Shown piece after piece: positions 1 through 8,928 of a stretch of 64,000 nt of DNA. The notes below the pieces were generated by a model. It was not told the origin of the DNA. It ran no database searches and worked only from the letters and a program-made list of their open reading frames with translations. Position 1 is the stretch's first letter. Each line of letters opens with the position of its first letter. The stretch is from Paucimonas sp. (GTDB taxonomy: Bacteria; Pseudomonadota; Gammaproteobacteria; Pseudomonadales; Pseudomonadaceae): the NCBI GenBank assembly GCA_031253995.1, contig JAIRVG010000021.1:186001-250000 (forward strand), read 5' to 3'. A program made the translations under genes and the position numbers.

Positions 1-155
1 GCAGCCGTTCACTGCCGTATAGGCAGCTCAGAAATGGTCTTCACCGGCTGGAACGCGCTGACTACCGTTCACTGCCGTATAGGCAGCTCAGAAATACTCC
101 GACCTGACGTTGTGGGACGACTTCCTTGTTCACTGCCGTATAGGCAGCTCAAAAA
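1..155 (+). CRISPR. CRISPR array A, leader-distal end (type I-F repeats)
   Basis: Three 28-bp repeats are seen at 7–34, 67–94 and 128–155, with 32- and 33-bp spacers between them; the array runs off the left edge, so its leader is not visible. The repeats carry the I-F hairpin (CTGCC/GGCAG around loop GTATA) and the 3' tag CTCAGAAA. The last repeat ends CTCAAAAA, one G to A change, which is usual for the oldest, leader-distal repeat and fixes the direction as plus. Repeats are the same as in array B, so the cas genes further right very likely process it. Confidence 0.95.
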
Positions 156-235
156 CGATTCCTCTCCCCAGCGTTCACCTCTTTGAATTCTGATAAACAG
201 ATCGATTTGCTACGCTTCCCAGAAATCCACTCAAA

Positions 236-263
236 CATAAACAGTCAATTAGGGCTGTTTATG
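236..263. promoter_or_regulatory. Inverted repeat upstream of hipB, probable HipB operator
   Basis: Perfect 9-bp arms CATAAACAG (236–244) and CTGTTTATG (255–263) are separated by 10 bp and end 28 bp before the hipB start. An extra half-site, ATAAACAG, lies at 193–200. HipB-type antitoxins repress their own operon through such palindromes. A weak TATAAG (267–272) follows and would be the -10. That it is the operator is inference from position and symmetry. Confidence 0.6.
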
Positions 264-291
264 CTGTATAAGCAGACAATTTAGGCCCCTT

Positions 292-612
292 ATGAGTGAT
301 TACTTCCCCGTCGATTGCAGCGCTTCGCTCCAGCGAATAGGACTTCTGATCAAGTCTGCTCGTCTGGAGCAGGGTATCCGCCAGCTGGATGTGGTCAGTC
401 GTCTCGGCGTACCAGAGAAGGTCATCCGCCGAATCGAACGCGGTGATCCCGCGGTCAGCGTCAAGTCACTGATGCTTGTGCTGTGGAATCTGGGTCTGAT
501 CGAGAAAGTATTCCGTTCGTTCGAGGGCAGTCCGATTTCATTCTCGGAGTTGAAGGAAGATACCCGTGGGCGCCGCGTGCGTCAGCGCCGCGCGAAAGCG
601 GAGGATTTTTGA
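292..612 (+). CDS. hipB: HipB-like antitoxin, XRE-family DNA-binding protein
   Basis: This 106-residue protein has a helix-turn-helix of the XRE type at about residues 13–68 (segments QLDVVSRLGVPEKVIRRIERG) and a basic C-terminal tail. It would bind the palindrome just upstream and neutralise the HipA kinase encoded next; the stop and the hipA start overlap as TGATG, which implies translational coupling. No strong Shine-Dalgarno is visible (only AGG). The pair sits between CRISPR arrays A and B rather than in a core-genome setting. Identification rests on the HTH fold and on the neighbour being a clear HipA; I am confident of the module, less of exact subfamily. Confidence 0.88.
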   Translation: MSDYFPVDCSASLQRIGLLIKSARLEQGIRQLDVVSRLGVPEKVIRRIERGDPAVSVKSLMLVLWNLGLIEKVFRSFEGSPISFSELKEDTRGRRVRQRRAKAEDF

Positions 613-1832
613 TGCCCAGCGCCTACATCTACATGGAGCACCCTGGTACTGCCGAAGTGCTGACGCTCGGAAAGCTGACCCTGCATCACAACAAACCAGG
701 AGAGTTCGTCTATTCGCCTTCTGCAATCGATGCCAGGGTGTGGGTACCCGATCCTATCCGCTATCCCTTGTCTGACCAGGTCTTTACGATCACCAGGAAC
801 CAGGGCGTGCCCGGTTTCATCGATGACGCCATGCCGGACGGGTGGGGCGAGCGGCTGCTTCAGCGGATGCAGCGCGACCCGGTAAGCCGTTTCGACCTGC
901 TGGTCGGGTCTCCCAACAGCGACCGCGTGGGCAATCTCATGACCGGCCGGGACAAGGCGCCTCCTGTTGGCGTGGGGCAAAAGCCCTTGTCACGGCTGAC
1001 GGGCCTGGATCGGTTCATCGACATCTGCGACGTGGTCTATGACAACGACATAGGCGACGAGGACGTGAAGGCACTCGGTGTACGGGATCAACGTTCGTCG
1101 GTCGGTGGAGCGCGTCCCAAGCGGACATTCTCGGGCGACCGGAAGCTGATCCTGGCCAAGCCGCACGATCGTTATGATCCTTACGAACTGGCACCCGTGG
1201 AACATGCCTGCATGACCTTCGCGGCAAAGAAGGGCATGCGTGTCGCCAAGACCTCCCTCTACCACGACAAGAAGGGCACGACCCTGTTGGTGGAGCGCTT
1301 CGACCGCCGTTACGTGGACGGTGTTTTTCGTCGGGTCCCGTTCCTGAGTGGTCTGACGTTGCTGGACACCGAATGGACCGTCGCGGACCTTACGGCTCGC
1401 TCCTATGCACGGCTGGCCGACGAGATGTACCGCCGCAAGGTGCCAGACGCGGACCGTCGTGAACTCTACTTGCGCATGGCCTACAACGTTCTGACGGGAA
1501 ATACGGACGATCACCCGCGCAACCACGCGATCATTTTCATCGACGGAGGCTGGCGGCTTTCGCCAATGTATGACGTGCTGCCAATTCTCGACGAAGGGCG
1601 CGCCAGGTACATGTCGATGTCGGTGGGGATCGACGGCGTGAAAGTCACCCGGTCCAATCTGCTGAGCCAGCATCTGCACTTTGCTCTGACCAAGGACGAG
1701 GCCGAGGGGATTCTCGATCAGGTGGCGGGCTGGGCTGATGAGCTCAGGGAGTATTACGGTTGTTTCTTCAAGGGCAAGGCTCTGGAGGCTGCGCGAGAGG
1801 CGGTCAGTGCCGAGGGGTTGTTGTCGGGGTAG
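612..1832 (+). CDS. hipA: HipA-like serine/threonine kinase toxin
   Basis: HipA toxins phosphorylate a cellular target (glutamyl-tRNA synthetase in E. coli HipA) and drive cells into dormancy. This 406-residue copy starts at the ATG overlapping the hipB stop; an upstream in-frame extension to 483 is shadow. The N-terminal domain (about 1–100) carries the PGFIDDAMPDGWGERLL-type segment of HipA proteins. The kinase core includes the catalytic-loop motif GNTDDHPRN at about 296–304 and the metal-binding YD at 320–321, so the enzyme looks intact. Length is close to the usual 400–440. It is followed by the leader of array B, with no gene between. Its target in this organism cannot be read from sequence. 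Confidence 0.92.
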   Translation: MPSAYIYMEHPGTAEVLTLGKLTLHHNKPGEFVYSPSAIDARVWVPDPIRYPLSDQVFTITRNQGVPGFIDDAMPDGWGERLLQRMQRDPVSRFDLLVGSPNSDRVGNLMTGRDKAPPVGVGQKPLSRLTGLDRFIDICDVVYDNDIGDEDVKALGVRDQRSSVGGARPKRTFSGDRKLILAKPHDRYDPYELAPVEHACMTFAAKKGMRVAKTSLYHDKKGTTLLVERFDRRYVDGVFRRVPFLSGLTLLDTEWTVADLTARSYARLADEMYRRKVPDADRRELYLRMAYNVLTGNTDDHPRNHAIIFIDGGWRLSPMYDVLPILDEGRARYMSMSVGIDGVKVTRSNLLSQHLHFALTKDEAEGILDQVAGWADELREYYGCFFKGKALEAAREAVSAEGLLSG

Positions 1833-1953
1833 GCGGATTGTCTGGTTTCAAGCCGGTACTCGGTTCACGCTCATCTGGTTTGCATGACAAGAGTGGCAAC
1901 GGACTGAAGTGTTTAATTGGTTGTTTTCGTCGCTGTCTCACCACATACGGCTG

Positions 1954-2084
1954 ACCCTTTTTTTGAGGTGGTGCACGGGGGCGTGGAAAATCAATGACTT
2001 ATAACGCTGGTAGAAAAAAGGGTCTGAGGTGACCGAATCGGGGTTTTGCTTTTTGAATCAAAGGATTGATAAGGTTTTGGTCGA
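1954..2084 (+). promoter_or_regulatory. Leader of CRISPR array B with two IHF sites
   Basis: Two exact matches to the IHF consensus WATCAANNNNTTR occur at 1989–2001 (AATCAATGACTTA) and 2056–2068 (AATCAAAGGATTG), the latter exactly 16 bp before the first repeat. The same arrangement is found before array D, with the proximal site imperfect before C. Arms ACCCTTTTTT (from 1954) and AAAAAAGGGT (2014–2023) form an inverted repeat around the distal IHF site. In I-F systems IHF bends the leader so Cas1–Cas2-3 can integrate spacers at the first repeat. The stretch 1833–1953 between hipA and this leader holds nothing I can identify. Confidence 0.8.
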
Positions 2085-3856
2085 GTTCACTGCCGTATAG
2101 GCAGCTCAGAAATCCCAGGCAGGCTGGGGCACGCCGACTTCGAAGTTCACTGCCGTATAGGCAGCTCAGAAAAAATCGCAGCAGGAAGCCTTCAAGTCGC
2201 TACGGTTCACTGCCGTATAGGCAGCTCAGAAAAGATGCCGCTCACGCAGCCAGCGCAGCGCATCGTTCACTGCCGTATAGGCAGCTCAGAAACCGCGATC
2301 CCGGCCTTGCCAGATGTTGACGGCGTTCACTGCCGTATAGGCAGCTCAGAAAGTACCGCTCAAGTCCGCATCGTGCGCAAAGCCGTTCACTGCCGTATAG
2401 GCAGCTCAGAAAATGCAGACCGTCGGCATCATGATGCAGAACGGCGTTCACTGCCGTATAGGCAGCTCAGAAAGCCAAGACTCGACTCAAGGTCACACCG
2501 CGGATGTTCACTGCCGTATAGGCAGCTCAGAAAAAGGTCGGGCACCTCGGCCAGCAGGTGGTTACGTTCACTGCCGTATAGGCAGCTCAGAAAGAGGTCG
2601 GGGGGATCTTGGCGCAAACAGCGATGTTCACTGCCGTATAGGCAGCTCAGAAATGGAAATCGCTGGCCGGGGTGTCGAGCAGGTTGTTCACTGCCGTATA
2701 GGCAGCTCAGAAATGCTGATCGAGGCCGCCAAGGCTGCCGGCAGCGTTCACTGCCGTATAGGCAGCTCAGAAAAAGAGCGCGTCTCCGCAGATCGCCGGC
2801 CTGGTGTTCACTGCCGTATAGGCAGCTCAGAAATGCACCGCCGCACCTACCGCGACGGCGCCGTGGTTCACTGCCGTATAGGCAGCTCAGAAAAGGGCAA
2901 TCCGGGGCATGTCGCTCAGGGTCGGGTTCACTGCCGTATAGGCAGCTCAGAAAGCCCACAGAGAGGTGCCGAGCGAATACAGCAGGTTCACTGCCGTATA
3001 GGCAGCTCAGAAATTCAACACCAACTACCAGGTTGCCGCGAACAATGTTCACTGCCGTATAGGCAGCTCAGAAAGAGGTGCCGGTTCCGGAACCAGAGAC
3101 GTAACCGTTCACTGCCGTATAGGCAGCTCAGAAAAGGTCCAGCGGCTCGACTGTTCCACCCAGGCGGTTCACTGCCGTATAGGCAGCTCAGAAATGCAGG
3201 CGACCGAACAGCTGGGATTGCTGCTCGTTCACTGCCGTATAGGCAGCTCAGAAATTTCCGGGCCGCGAGCGCCATCCTCATACCTGGTTCACTGCCGTAT
3301 AGGCAGCTCAGAAATTGCGGGATCGGGTTGGGTACCTGCGGTAATTCGTTCACTGCCGTATAGGCAGCTCAGAAAACACCGGCACGGTAGCGGATCCGCA
3401 GCCGCCCGTTCACTGCCGTATAGGCAGCTCAGAAACAGCTGTCGGCGCCGGTGGTCTCGCCGCGCTCGTTCACTGCCGTATAGGCAGCTCAGAAAAGACA
3501 GGCGAAGCGACTCCAAGCCCTGGCCGGGTTCACTGCCGTATAGGCAGCTCAGAAAAACTGCTCGGCAGTCTCGGCACGTTTGATTTTGTTCACTGCCGTA
3601 TAGGCAGCTCAGAAAAAGGAAGGGCAGTGCATGGTACTGCGCTCAATGTTCACTGCCGTATAGGCAGCTCAGAAAAGGGCAACGACCACTGGATTGGGCT
3701 GCAGGCCGTTCACTGCCGTATAGGCAGCTCAGAAAGCAAGAATGCGGATGACGCGCGGCGTGTCGTAGTTCACTGCCGTATAGGCAGCTCAGAAAAACTA
3801 CGCGCTCTACGGCGACATGAGCGAACGTGTTCACTGCCGCATAGGCAGCTCAGAAA
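2085..3856 (+). CRISPR. CRISPR array B, 30 repeats / 29 spacers (type I-F)
   Basis: Thirty 28-bp repeats occur at 60–61 bp spacing from 2085 to 3829, giving 29 spacers of 32 or 33 bp. The repeat has stem CTGCC/GGCAG, loop GTATA and tag CTCAGAAA. Only the last repeat (3829–3856) differs, with loop GCATA, marking the leader-distal end. I saw no duplicated spacers by eye. It is the longest array of the four and has an intact leader, so it is probably still acquiring spacers. Long open frames across it (VHCRIGSSE and SLPYRQLRK repeats) are artefacts of the repeats. Confidence 0.98.
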
Positions 3857-3992
3857 CTGGGTCGCTAGGCATCTACCGCCTTGACCACCGCTGGAAAGTT
3901 AAGAAAAAATCGAGGAAATGGTCTGAACTGAAGATTTTCATCGAGCGCTCAAGAAAAAATTCGCGCAGCCTGACAAATGGAAGGAAAAACTC

Positions 3993-5513
3993 ATGCGGTC
4001 AGTGGGCTATACGTTGCTGTGCGAAAGGCTGGGGATCAAGGCCGTCCCCCTGAATCGACCTGCTATCGTCCAGCCAGTCACGCGGCTCAAAGAGATCGGG
4101 CGCACGCTCGCCGTGCCTCCAAAGCAAGCTCCTGCACAGGATGACCTGCTCGGGAACGTTCTATTTGCCCTCAAGCATGAAGGCACGAATCTCTCGATTC
4201 TCGCCCAAGCCCTGCCACAGATTCCTGTCGAGCACTTCTTTGTCGCATTGCAGGGAACACCAAACGGCGTCTATATCCGTAAAGCCTGCTTCTTGAGGGA
4301 AGCTTTCTCTGCTGATTTGATCGAGCAGACTTCTCCCGTCAAAGGTGCATTCATTCCACTGTTTGATCCGACACGGTACGTCACTCGCCCTGGCTCACGC
4401 AATTCCAGGTGGCGGGTTGAATTCAACGGTCTGGGTGATTTCTCGTATTGCGCTACCGTTGAGCGGACACCTGAACTGGCGAGTCTCCTGGAACACGATA
4501 TTCTCGGCAAGGCCAAGGCGTTCATCGAGTCCCTTCCACCAATGATGATGGACCGGGCCATCAACTGGGCGTACTTGCACGAGACCCAGGACTCTTTCGC
4601 AATCGAGAAAGAGGCGCCGAGCGAGAACAAGGCTCGCCGGTTCATTCAGCTTTTACGCCAGGCCCATGAACAATTGCCGCTGACCGAGGATTACCTCGTC
4701 CACTTGCAGAACGCGACCATTTCAAACCCTTTGGATCTGGCAGTGGCATTCCGTCATGAACAGAACCACTTGGCCAACGGACTTCAGGGCGCTGCGGGTG
4801 TCAGCTACGTTCCGCCGCCACCGGAGCTGTGTCGGGAATTGATGGAAAGCCTGATGGGCTTCGCCAACACGGCCTCACAGCAAATCGATCCCTTGGTCGC
4901 CGCCGGCATCATCTCGTTCGGGTTTGTGTTCCTTCATCCCTTCATGGATGGAAACGGCCGTTTATCCCGCTTCCTGATTCACCATGCGCTGTGTCAGAGC
5001 GGTGCATTGGAGAAAGGGCTATTGCTCCCTATTTCGGTAGCGATGAAACAAGAAGAGAACAGATACCTGGAGACCCTGCAGACATTCTCCCGGCCAGTGC
5101 GAGAGTTCTGGCAAGTCGACTGGATCGATTTCGAGCACTTCCACTTTGAGTTCACCGGTTCACCTGCGGTGTATCGATACTGGGATGCAACGCAAAGCGT
5201 AGTGTTCACCTGCCAGATGGCCAAGCGTGCCCTGGAGGTTGAACTGCGCGACGAAACAGCATTTCTGGAGAGCTACGATGCCGTTTACAAGGCCGTGGAT
5301 GAGCGCTACGACGTTCGTGGCAGTGATCTCGCATCGCTGGTCATGATGTGCCTGAGCAATGGTGGGACCGTGTCGAACAACCGGCGCAAGCAATTCCTGT
5401 ACAGGGTTCCGGAAGCGATCTTCGACTTTATCGAAGAGACAGCCCAGCAAGTACTTGCCGCACGGCGTACGGCGATGGAGGAACATCGTACCGTCGGGCA
5501 GGGGGATGACTGA
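3993..5513 (+). CDS. Fic-domain protein (putative AMPylase), class II type
   Basis: Fic enzymes transfer AMP (or related groups) from a nucleotide to hydroxyl side chains of target proteins. The protein has 506 residues. The signature HPFMDGNGRLSR lies at residues 315–326 with the catalytic His at 315, and is fully canonical. An inhibitory-helix motif lies upstream, as in class II Fic proteins: S201-F-A-I-E205, followed by K where G or N is usual; E205 would block the active site. The start ATG has GGAAGGA about 8 bp upstream. No antitoxin gene is adjacent; self-inhibition may substitute. It is flanked by arrays B and C, which face each other across it. Targets are unknown. Confidence 0.9.
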   Translation: MRSVGYTLLCERLGIKAVPLNRPAIVQPVTRLKEIGRTLAVPPKQAPAQDDLLGNVLFALKHEGTNLSILAQALPQIPVEHFFVALQGTPNGVYIRKACFLREAFSADLIEQTSPVKGAFIPLFDPTRYVTRPGSRNSRWRVEFNGLGDFSYCATVERTPELASLLEHDILGKAKAFIESLPPMMMDRAINWAYLHETQDSFAIEKEAPSENKARRFIQLLRQAHEQLPLTEDYLVHLQNATISNPLDLAVAFRHEQNHLANGLQGAAGVSYVPPPPELCRELMESLMGFANTASQQIDPLVAAGIISFGFVFLHPFMDGNGRLSRFLIHHALCQSGALEKGLLLPISVAMKQEENRYLETLQTFSRPVREFWQVDWIDFEHFHFEFTGSPAVYRYWDATQSVVFTCQMAKRALEVELRDETAFLESYDAVYKAVDERYDVRGSDLASLVMMCLSNGGTVSNNRRKQFLYRVPEAIFDFIEETAQQVLAARRTAMEEHRTVGQGDD

Positions 5514-5568
5514 GTGTTGTCATGTCGCTAGCTAACAGCACGAGGCGGAGCGATCGGGTATTGGTGAT

Positions 5569-6196
5569 TTTTTAAGCTGCCTACGCGGCAGTGAAGCGAT
5601 CTGGGCGCACACGATCTGCGCAGCCCTGTTTCTGAGCTGCCTACACGGCAGTGAAGTCCCGACCCAGGTGATGGCCTGGGTGCGTCGATTTCTGAGCTGC
5701 CTACACGGCAGTGAAGCGCAGGTCGCCGGCGGCACGCGCCTGGTAGTATTTCTGAGCTGCCTACCCGGCAGTGAAGAGTGCAAGCGGCATTGCCGTGGGC
5801 ACCGGACTTTTCTGAGCTGCCTACCCGGCAGTGAAGAACGCCAAATGGAACTGCGACCGCAACCAAATTTTCTGAGCTGCCTACCCGGCAGTGAAGCCTT
5901 TCCCTCGCAGGCGATTCCGGGTTCGTCATTTCTGAGCTGCCTACCCGGCAGTGAAGCCTGCCATCCGCCGGCGAACTGAACCATGCGTTTTCTGAGCTGC
6001 CTACCCGGCAGTGAAGCAGTCCGAAGTAGCTATTTGCTGTTTCGCGCATTTCTGAGCTGCCTACCCGGCAGTGAAGGACCTGGGCTTTTCCGACGATGGC
6101 CTGCAGGTTTTCTGAGCTGCCTACCCGGCAGTGAAGACTCCGATGCGCGTCGCCAGCGGCGCGGTGATTTTCTGAGCTGCCTACCCGGCAGTGAAG
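5569..6196 (-). CRISPR. CRISPR array C, 11 repeats / 10 spacers (type I-F)
   Basis: Eleven 28-bp repeats at 60-bp spacing read on the minus strand, leader on the right. Eight leader-proximal repeats have loop GGGTA. The next two (5629, 5689) have loop GTGTA, the same as array D. The terminal one (5569–5596) has loop GCGTA and a degraded 3' tag. All begin with C instead of G. The position beside csy4 matches the standard I-F array downstream of the cas operon. Frames reading HCRVGSSE or FLSCLPGSE across it are artefacts. Confidence 0.97.
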
Positions 6197-6328
6197 TAGA
6201 GCCATTCCCCTCCAACCTCTTGTTCTCGAAGGGAAATAACCATCAATCCAGCCCCAGACCCTATTTCGCGAGCCCTTCGTAACCAATTGATTTTAAAGGG
6301 CTCTCAAATTACTCCAGAAAAAAGGGTC
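6197..6328 (-). promoter_or_regulatory. Leader of CRISPR array C
   Basis: On the minus strand an exact IHF site lies at 6280–6292 (complement of TAACCAATTGATT). A weaker proximal one lies at 6213–6225 (7 of 9 fixed positions), exactly 16 bp from the first repeat, as in leaders B and D. The AGGGTCTG motif lies at about 6255–6262, and the AAAAAAGGGTC arm at 6318–6328 overlaps the csy4 stop codon, so leader and gene share sequence. The weaker proximal site may lower acquisition here; that is inference. Confidence 0.7.
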
Positions 6329-6890
6329 AGAACCAGGGCACCGTAGCGCTACTACTCAACCCAAACCCACCAAACGATCCCGCCTCCGCCCGATCCAGCA
6401 ATGGTCCTTGCCGAACGAACAATCGGAAAACCTGCCCACCAGTGCTACTGCGCAAGGTGGCAAAAGGCAGGTTGCAGCGTTTTCCCGCGCTATCGGGAAT
6501 CCGCAGGCGTGCCTCTTCCTCACTGATGTCATGCCGCTTGATCAAGCGCCGGCGAGCCCGTTCCGGGTTGCTGTCGACCTGAACCCGGCTCACGGTGCGA
6601 TATTTCGTGCCCTTCGGCACCGCCCGTGTATCGCCACAATCTACGTGATCACGCATCCCGGTCAGCCAGTCGAGCGCTTGCAGGCCCGACAACGCCTGCA
6701 CGTTTCCATGCACGCGCAAACGCGATCCGAGGTTGCGCGCGTTCTGGCCGCAATCGGGAAAGCTGATACCGATATCGTCACGCCGCAGGTCATGCAGGGC
6801 ACGGTGAAACTTCGCCAGCAGCGCATTCATCAGCAGCGTTTCCGGAAACTCCGGATCCGGCCGCAGTTTCAGCTCCAGGTAATGGTCCAT
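6327..6890 (-). CDS. cas6f: Csy4/Cas6f crRNA endoribonuclease
   Basis: Csy4 cuts pre-crRNA at the base of the repeat stem-loop, leaving the 8-nt tag CTCAGAAA, and stays bound as part of the Csy complex. The start chosen (MDHYLELKL) gives 187 residues, the same length as the well-studied P. aeruginosa protein. The catalytic His29 and Ser148 fall at exactly those positions, in FH29RAL and RSSTGG. The arginine-rich segment RARRRLIKRHD is the RNA-binding helix. It is the last gene of the csy1-2-3-4 operon, starting 2 bp after csy3 ends. One enzyme must serve all four arrays, whose repeats differ only in the loop and first base. Confidence 0.98.
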   Translation of the reverse strand: MDHYLELKLRPDPEFPETLLMNALLAKFHRALHDLRRDDIGISFPDCGQNARNLGSRLRVHGNVQALSGLQALDWLTGMRDHVDCGDTRAVPKGTKYRTVSRVQVDSNPERARRRLIKRHDISEEEARLRIPDSAGKRCNLPFATLRSSTGGQVFRLFVRQGPLLDRAEAGSFGGFGLSSSATVPWF

Positions 6891-6892
6891 GC

Positions 6893-7918
6893 TCAACCCG
6901 CCTCGCCGAATACACCGCCGCGAATCAGGGTGGCGATGACGAAGTGCTGTTGGCCAATCTCCGGCACCTTGTCTTTCAGCACCCATGCATCGAGCAGGGT
7001 GTAGAAGTCGTCCTTGGTATTGCGCGGTTGACGATAGGCCTTGCCCTGGGTGGTAACCGAGCCATAGGGTTCGACCGCGATCGGACCATTGACTTCTGCA
7101 TCCTGGTACCAGGTATCGATACTGCGGATGGCGTTGCCCAGCTTCTGCGAGTGAATCCCTGCAATCCCGTCGACGTGATAGAGCGTCTTGCTCTTGTCAC
7201 CACGCTCGCGATCGAGGATCAGCTCCTGGGACGGGAATACCTCCTGCCCAGCGCCCAGACGAACGAAGGCGGTGACGCGCAGCAGCACGTGCTGCTCCCC
7301 CACCAATCCATTGGCGATCAGTTGTCCCAGGCTTTCCAGCGCCGCCGTCTGGTTGCCATGGGTGTCGAAGTTGCGCAGGGAAAGGGCGAAGGCGTCGAAC
7401 GTCCAGCTCTTCGCGGCCTGGCCGTCGATCAGGTGTTCGATCAGGACTTCCACCTGTTCGGCACCAATCCGGTTACGCCAGAGGAAGCGGCCATTGGCCA
7501 GGTTGCAGGCGTAACGACGTGCCAGTTCGTTGAAGCCGTTTTTCTCCACGTAGCCCTTGACCGTGTCCAGCAGCTTGCGCCGGTAGTCGGCATCGTTGCA
7601 CGCCGAAGGCTGGCCGGTGCCGCCCAGGACGCGAAGGGTGAAGGAAACACGCAGCGTATCGGCATCATGGGGCAGGGCGGCGACATCGACGGTTTGCAGG
7701 TTGGGGTTTTCGATCTTGGTATCCAGCTTCGCCGGGTCCAGTTCCTTGGTCTTCAGGCGGTTGGAGACAGTGCCGCGTACCGACTTGGTGTTGACCGGAA
7801 TGGCACTCCATTCACCACTGCGCGAATGCCAGTTACCGGCATGGAACAGCGCATCGGAAGGATCGAGCTTGCGCTCGAAGGCGAGGACGGAGGCGGTTTT
7901 GAGGCTGTCATTACTCAT
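6893..7918 (-). CDS. csy3: Csy3/Cas7f, backbone subunit of the Csy surveillance complex
   Basis: Csy3 polymerises in six copies along the 32-nt spacer part of the crRNA. The start at [18 protein letters not shown] gives 341 residues, the usual size, with AAGGA 8 bp upstream; the longer open frame to 8077 overlaps csy2 and is not used. Motifs shared with known Csy3 include LFHAGNW near the N-terminus and a C-terminal GGVFGEAG. It lies 32 bp after csy2 and 2 bp before csy4 in one operon. A shortened 24-nt pseudo-spacer in this locus would predict a complex with fewer Csy3 copies. Confidence 0.97.
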   Translation of the reverse strand: MSNDSLKTASVLAFERKLDPSDALFHAGNWHSRSGEWSAIPVNTKSVRGTVSNRLKTKELDPAKLDTKIENPNLQTVDVAALPHDADTLRVSFTLRVLGGTGQPSACNDADYRRKLLDTVKGYVEKNGFNELARRYACNLANGRFLWRNRIGAEQVEVLIEHLIDGQAAKSWTFDAFALSLRNFDTHGNQTAALESLGQLIANGLVGEQHVLLRVTAFVRLGAGQEVFPSQELILDRERGDKSKTLYHVDGIAGIHSQKLGNAIRSIDTWYQDAEVNGPIAVEPYGSVTTQGKAYRQPRNTKDDFYTLLDAWVLKDKVPEIGQQHFVIATLIRGGVFGEAG

Positions 7919-7950
7919 ATGCAAATCCTTTGTATGAAGTGGCTGGCAGG

Positions 7951-8928
7951 TCAGTCGAAGTCGTAGTCGGTTTCGGGCTGGTAGTGGTTGCGGCAGCGAT
8001 AGAGACCGCGTTCGGGGTCGCTGTCGGCGTACCACAGCAGGTGGTCGGCAGACTGCAGTCGGTGCGGACTGATCCACTGGCCGATGCTGAACAAGCTTTC
8101 CACCAGACGAAACGGAGTGCTCTGGTCGCGGGCGCTGGAGACCGATCCGGGTGGCTGAAGCTCGCTCAGTCCGACATAGCCGACCGGGATGGGGACGATC
8201 CAGCCGAGGTGCTGGCGGTCGTTGAGCCAGTCTTGTTTCTTCACGACACCCTCGTCTTCAACCACAGCTTCAGGTGCTCGCCAGTTGATGCGCGAAAGTG
8301 ACAACCAGGCATTCAGCGGCGAAGCGTTGGGATCCCTGGATTGCAATTCGGCATGCCGCAGGGTCAGCAGGTCATGGCGTTCGACTAGCACGAACCCGGG
8401 GAGCAGACGCCACATCGCGGACTGGAAGTTGTCCCGTTTGTCGTCGACGCTCCCGGCAAGCGGCTGCAGCAGAGGGCGCTGCCGTGTACCCGGAATGATG
8501 CTGCCCCCGGCAATACGCATCTGCGACAGCAGGTCGGTGATCCGTTGTGCCAACCCGGCCTTGTCAGTGCTGGCAAGCGCAGGACCCTGTACCGCGAAGA
8601 CCAAACTCAGTTCGAGGTGGATGCGGCCTTCTTCGACGATGGCCGAAGACTTGCCGTCCTTGTCGATCGGGTTGCGGGTCAGGCGAAACCCGTTGACGAA
8701 ACCGCCCTCGGTGATCTGTTCCTGATGGTCATGGACAACCACCGCGACGGCATTGAACTGCAGGTCGATATCCTCCGTGCGGGCCTTGCGCTCCAGTGCC
8801 CACATCAGGCCGATGAAGGCGGTCATGGAGGGGAAGCCGTGGGTCAACGGGCTGGAAATCGCGTTGGCGTTCTGCACGCGAAGGCGGGGTACGATCAACA
8901 GGTGGTCGAAGCCAGGCAATTCACTCAT
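7951..8928 (-). CDS. csy2: Csy2/Cas5f, crRNA 5'-tag-binding subunit
   Basis: Csy2 forms a dimer with Csy1 at the 5' end of the crRNA and helps read the PAM. The protein has 325 residues and starts [27 protein letters not shown] in its first line, with the [18 protein letters not shown] segment typical of the family. Its start overlaps the end of csy1 by 8 bp, indicating coupled translation. Length and order are standard for I-F. No anomalies seen. Confidence 0.96.
   Translation of the reverse strand: MSELPGFDHLLIVPRLRVQNANAISSPLTHGFPSMTAFIGLMWALERKARTEDIDLQFNAVAVVVHDHQEQITEGGFVNGFRLTRNPIDKDGKSSAIVEEGRIHLELSLVFAVQGPALASTDKAGLAQRITDLLSQMRIAGGSIIPGTRQRPLLQPLAGSVDDKRDNFQSAMWRLLPGFVLVERHDLLTLRHAELQSRDPNASPLNAWLSLSRINWRAPEAVVEDEGVVKKQDWLNDRQHLGWIVPIPVGYVGLSELQPPGSVSSARDQSTPFRLVESLFSIGQWISPHRLQSADHLLWYADSDPERGLYRCRNHYQPETDYDFD

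Noticed and set aside
169..180. GTTCAC after the last repeat of array A as a further degenerate repeat
   Set aside because: Only six bases match and there is no stem; probably chance.
2066..3884. Long open frames through array B with repeating SLPYRQLRK / VHCRIGSSE peptides
   Set aside because: They arise because 28-bp repeats and 32-bp spacers total 60 bp, a multiple of three; no ribosome sites and different peptides in every frame.
5528..6286. Minus-strand 252-codon frame with HCRVGSSE repeats
   Set aside because: Same artefact in array C.
6408..7004. 198-codon plus-strand frame opposite csy4
   Set aside because: Shadow of csy4, whose catalytic residues confirm the minus strand; no sign of an anti-CRISPR gene here.
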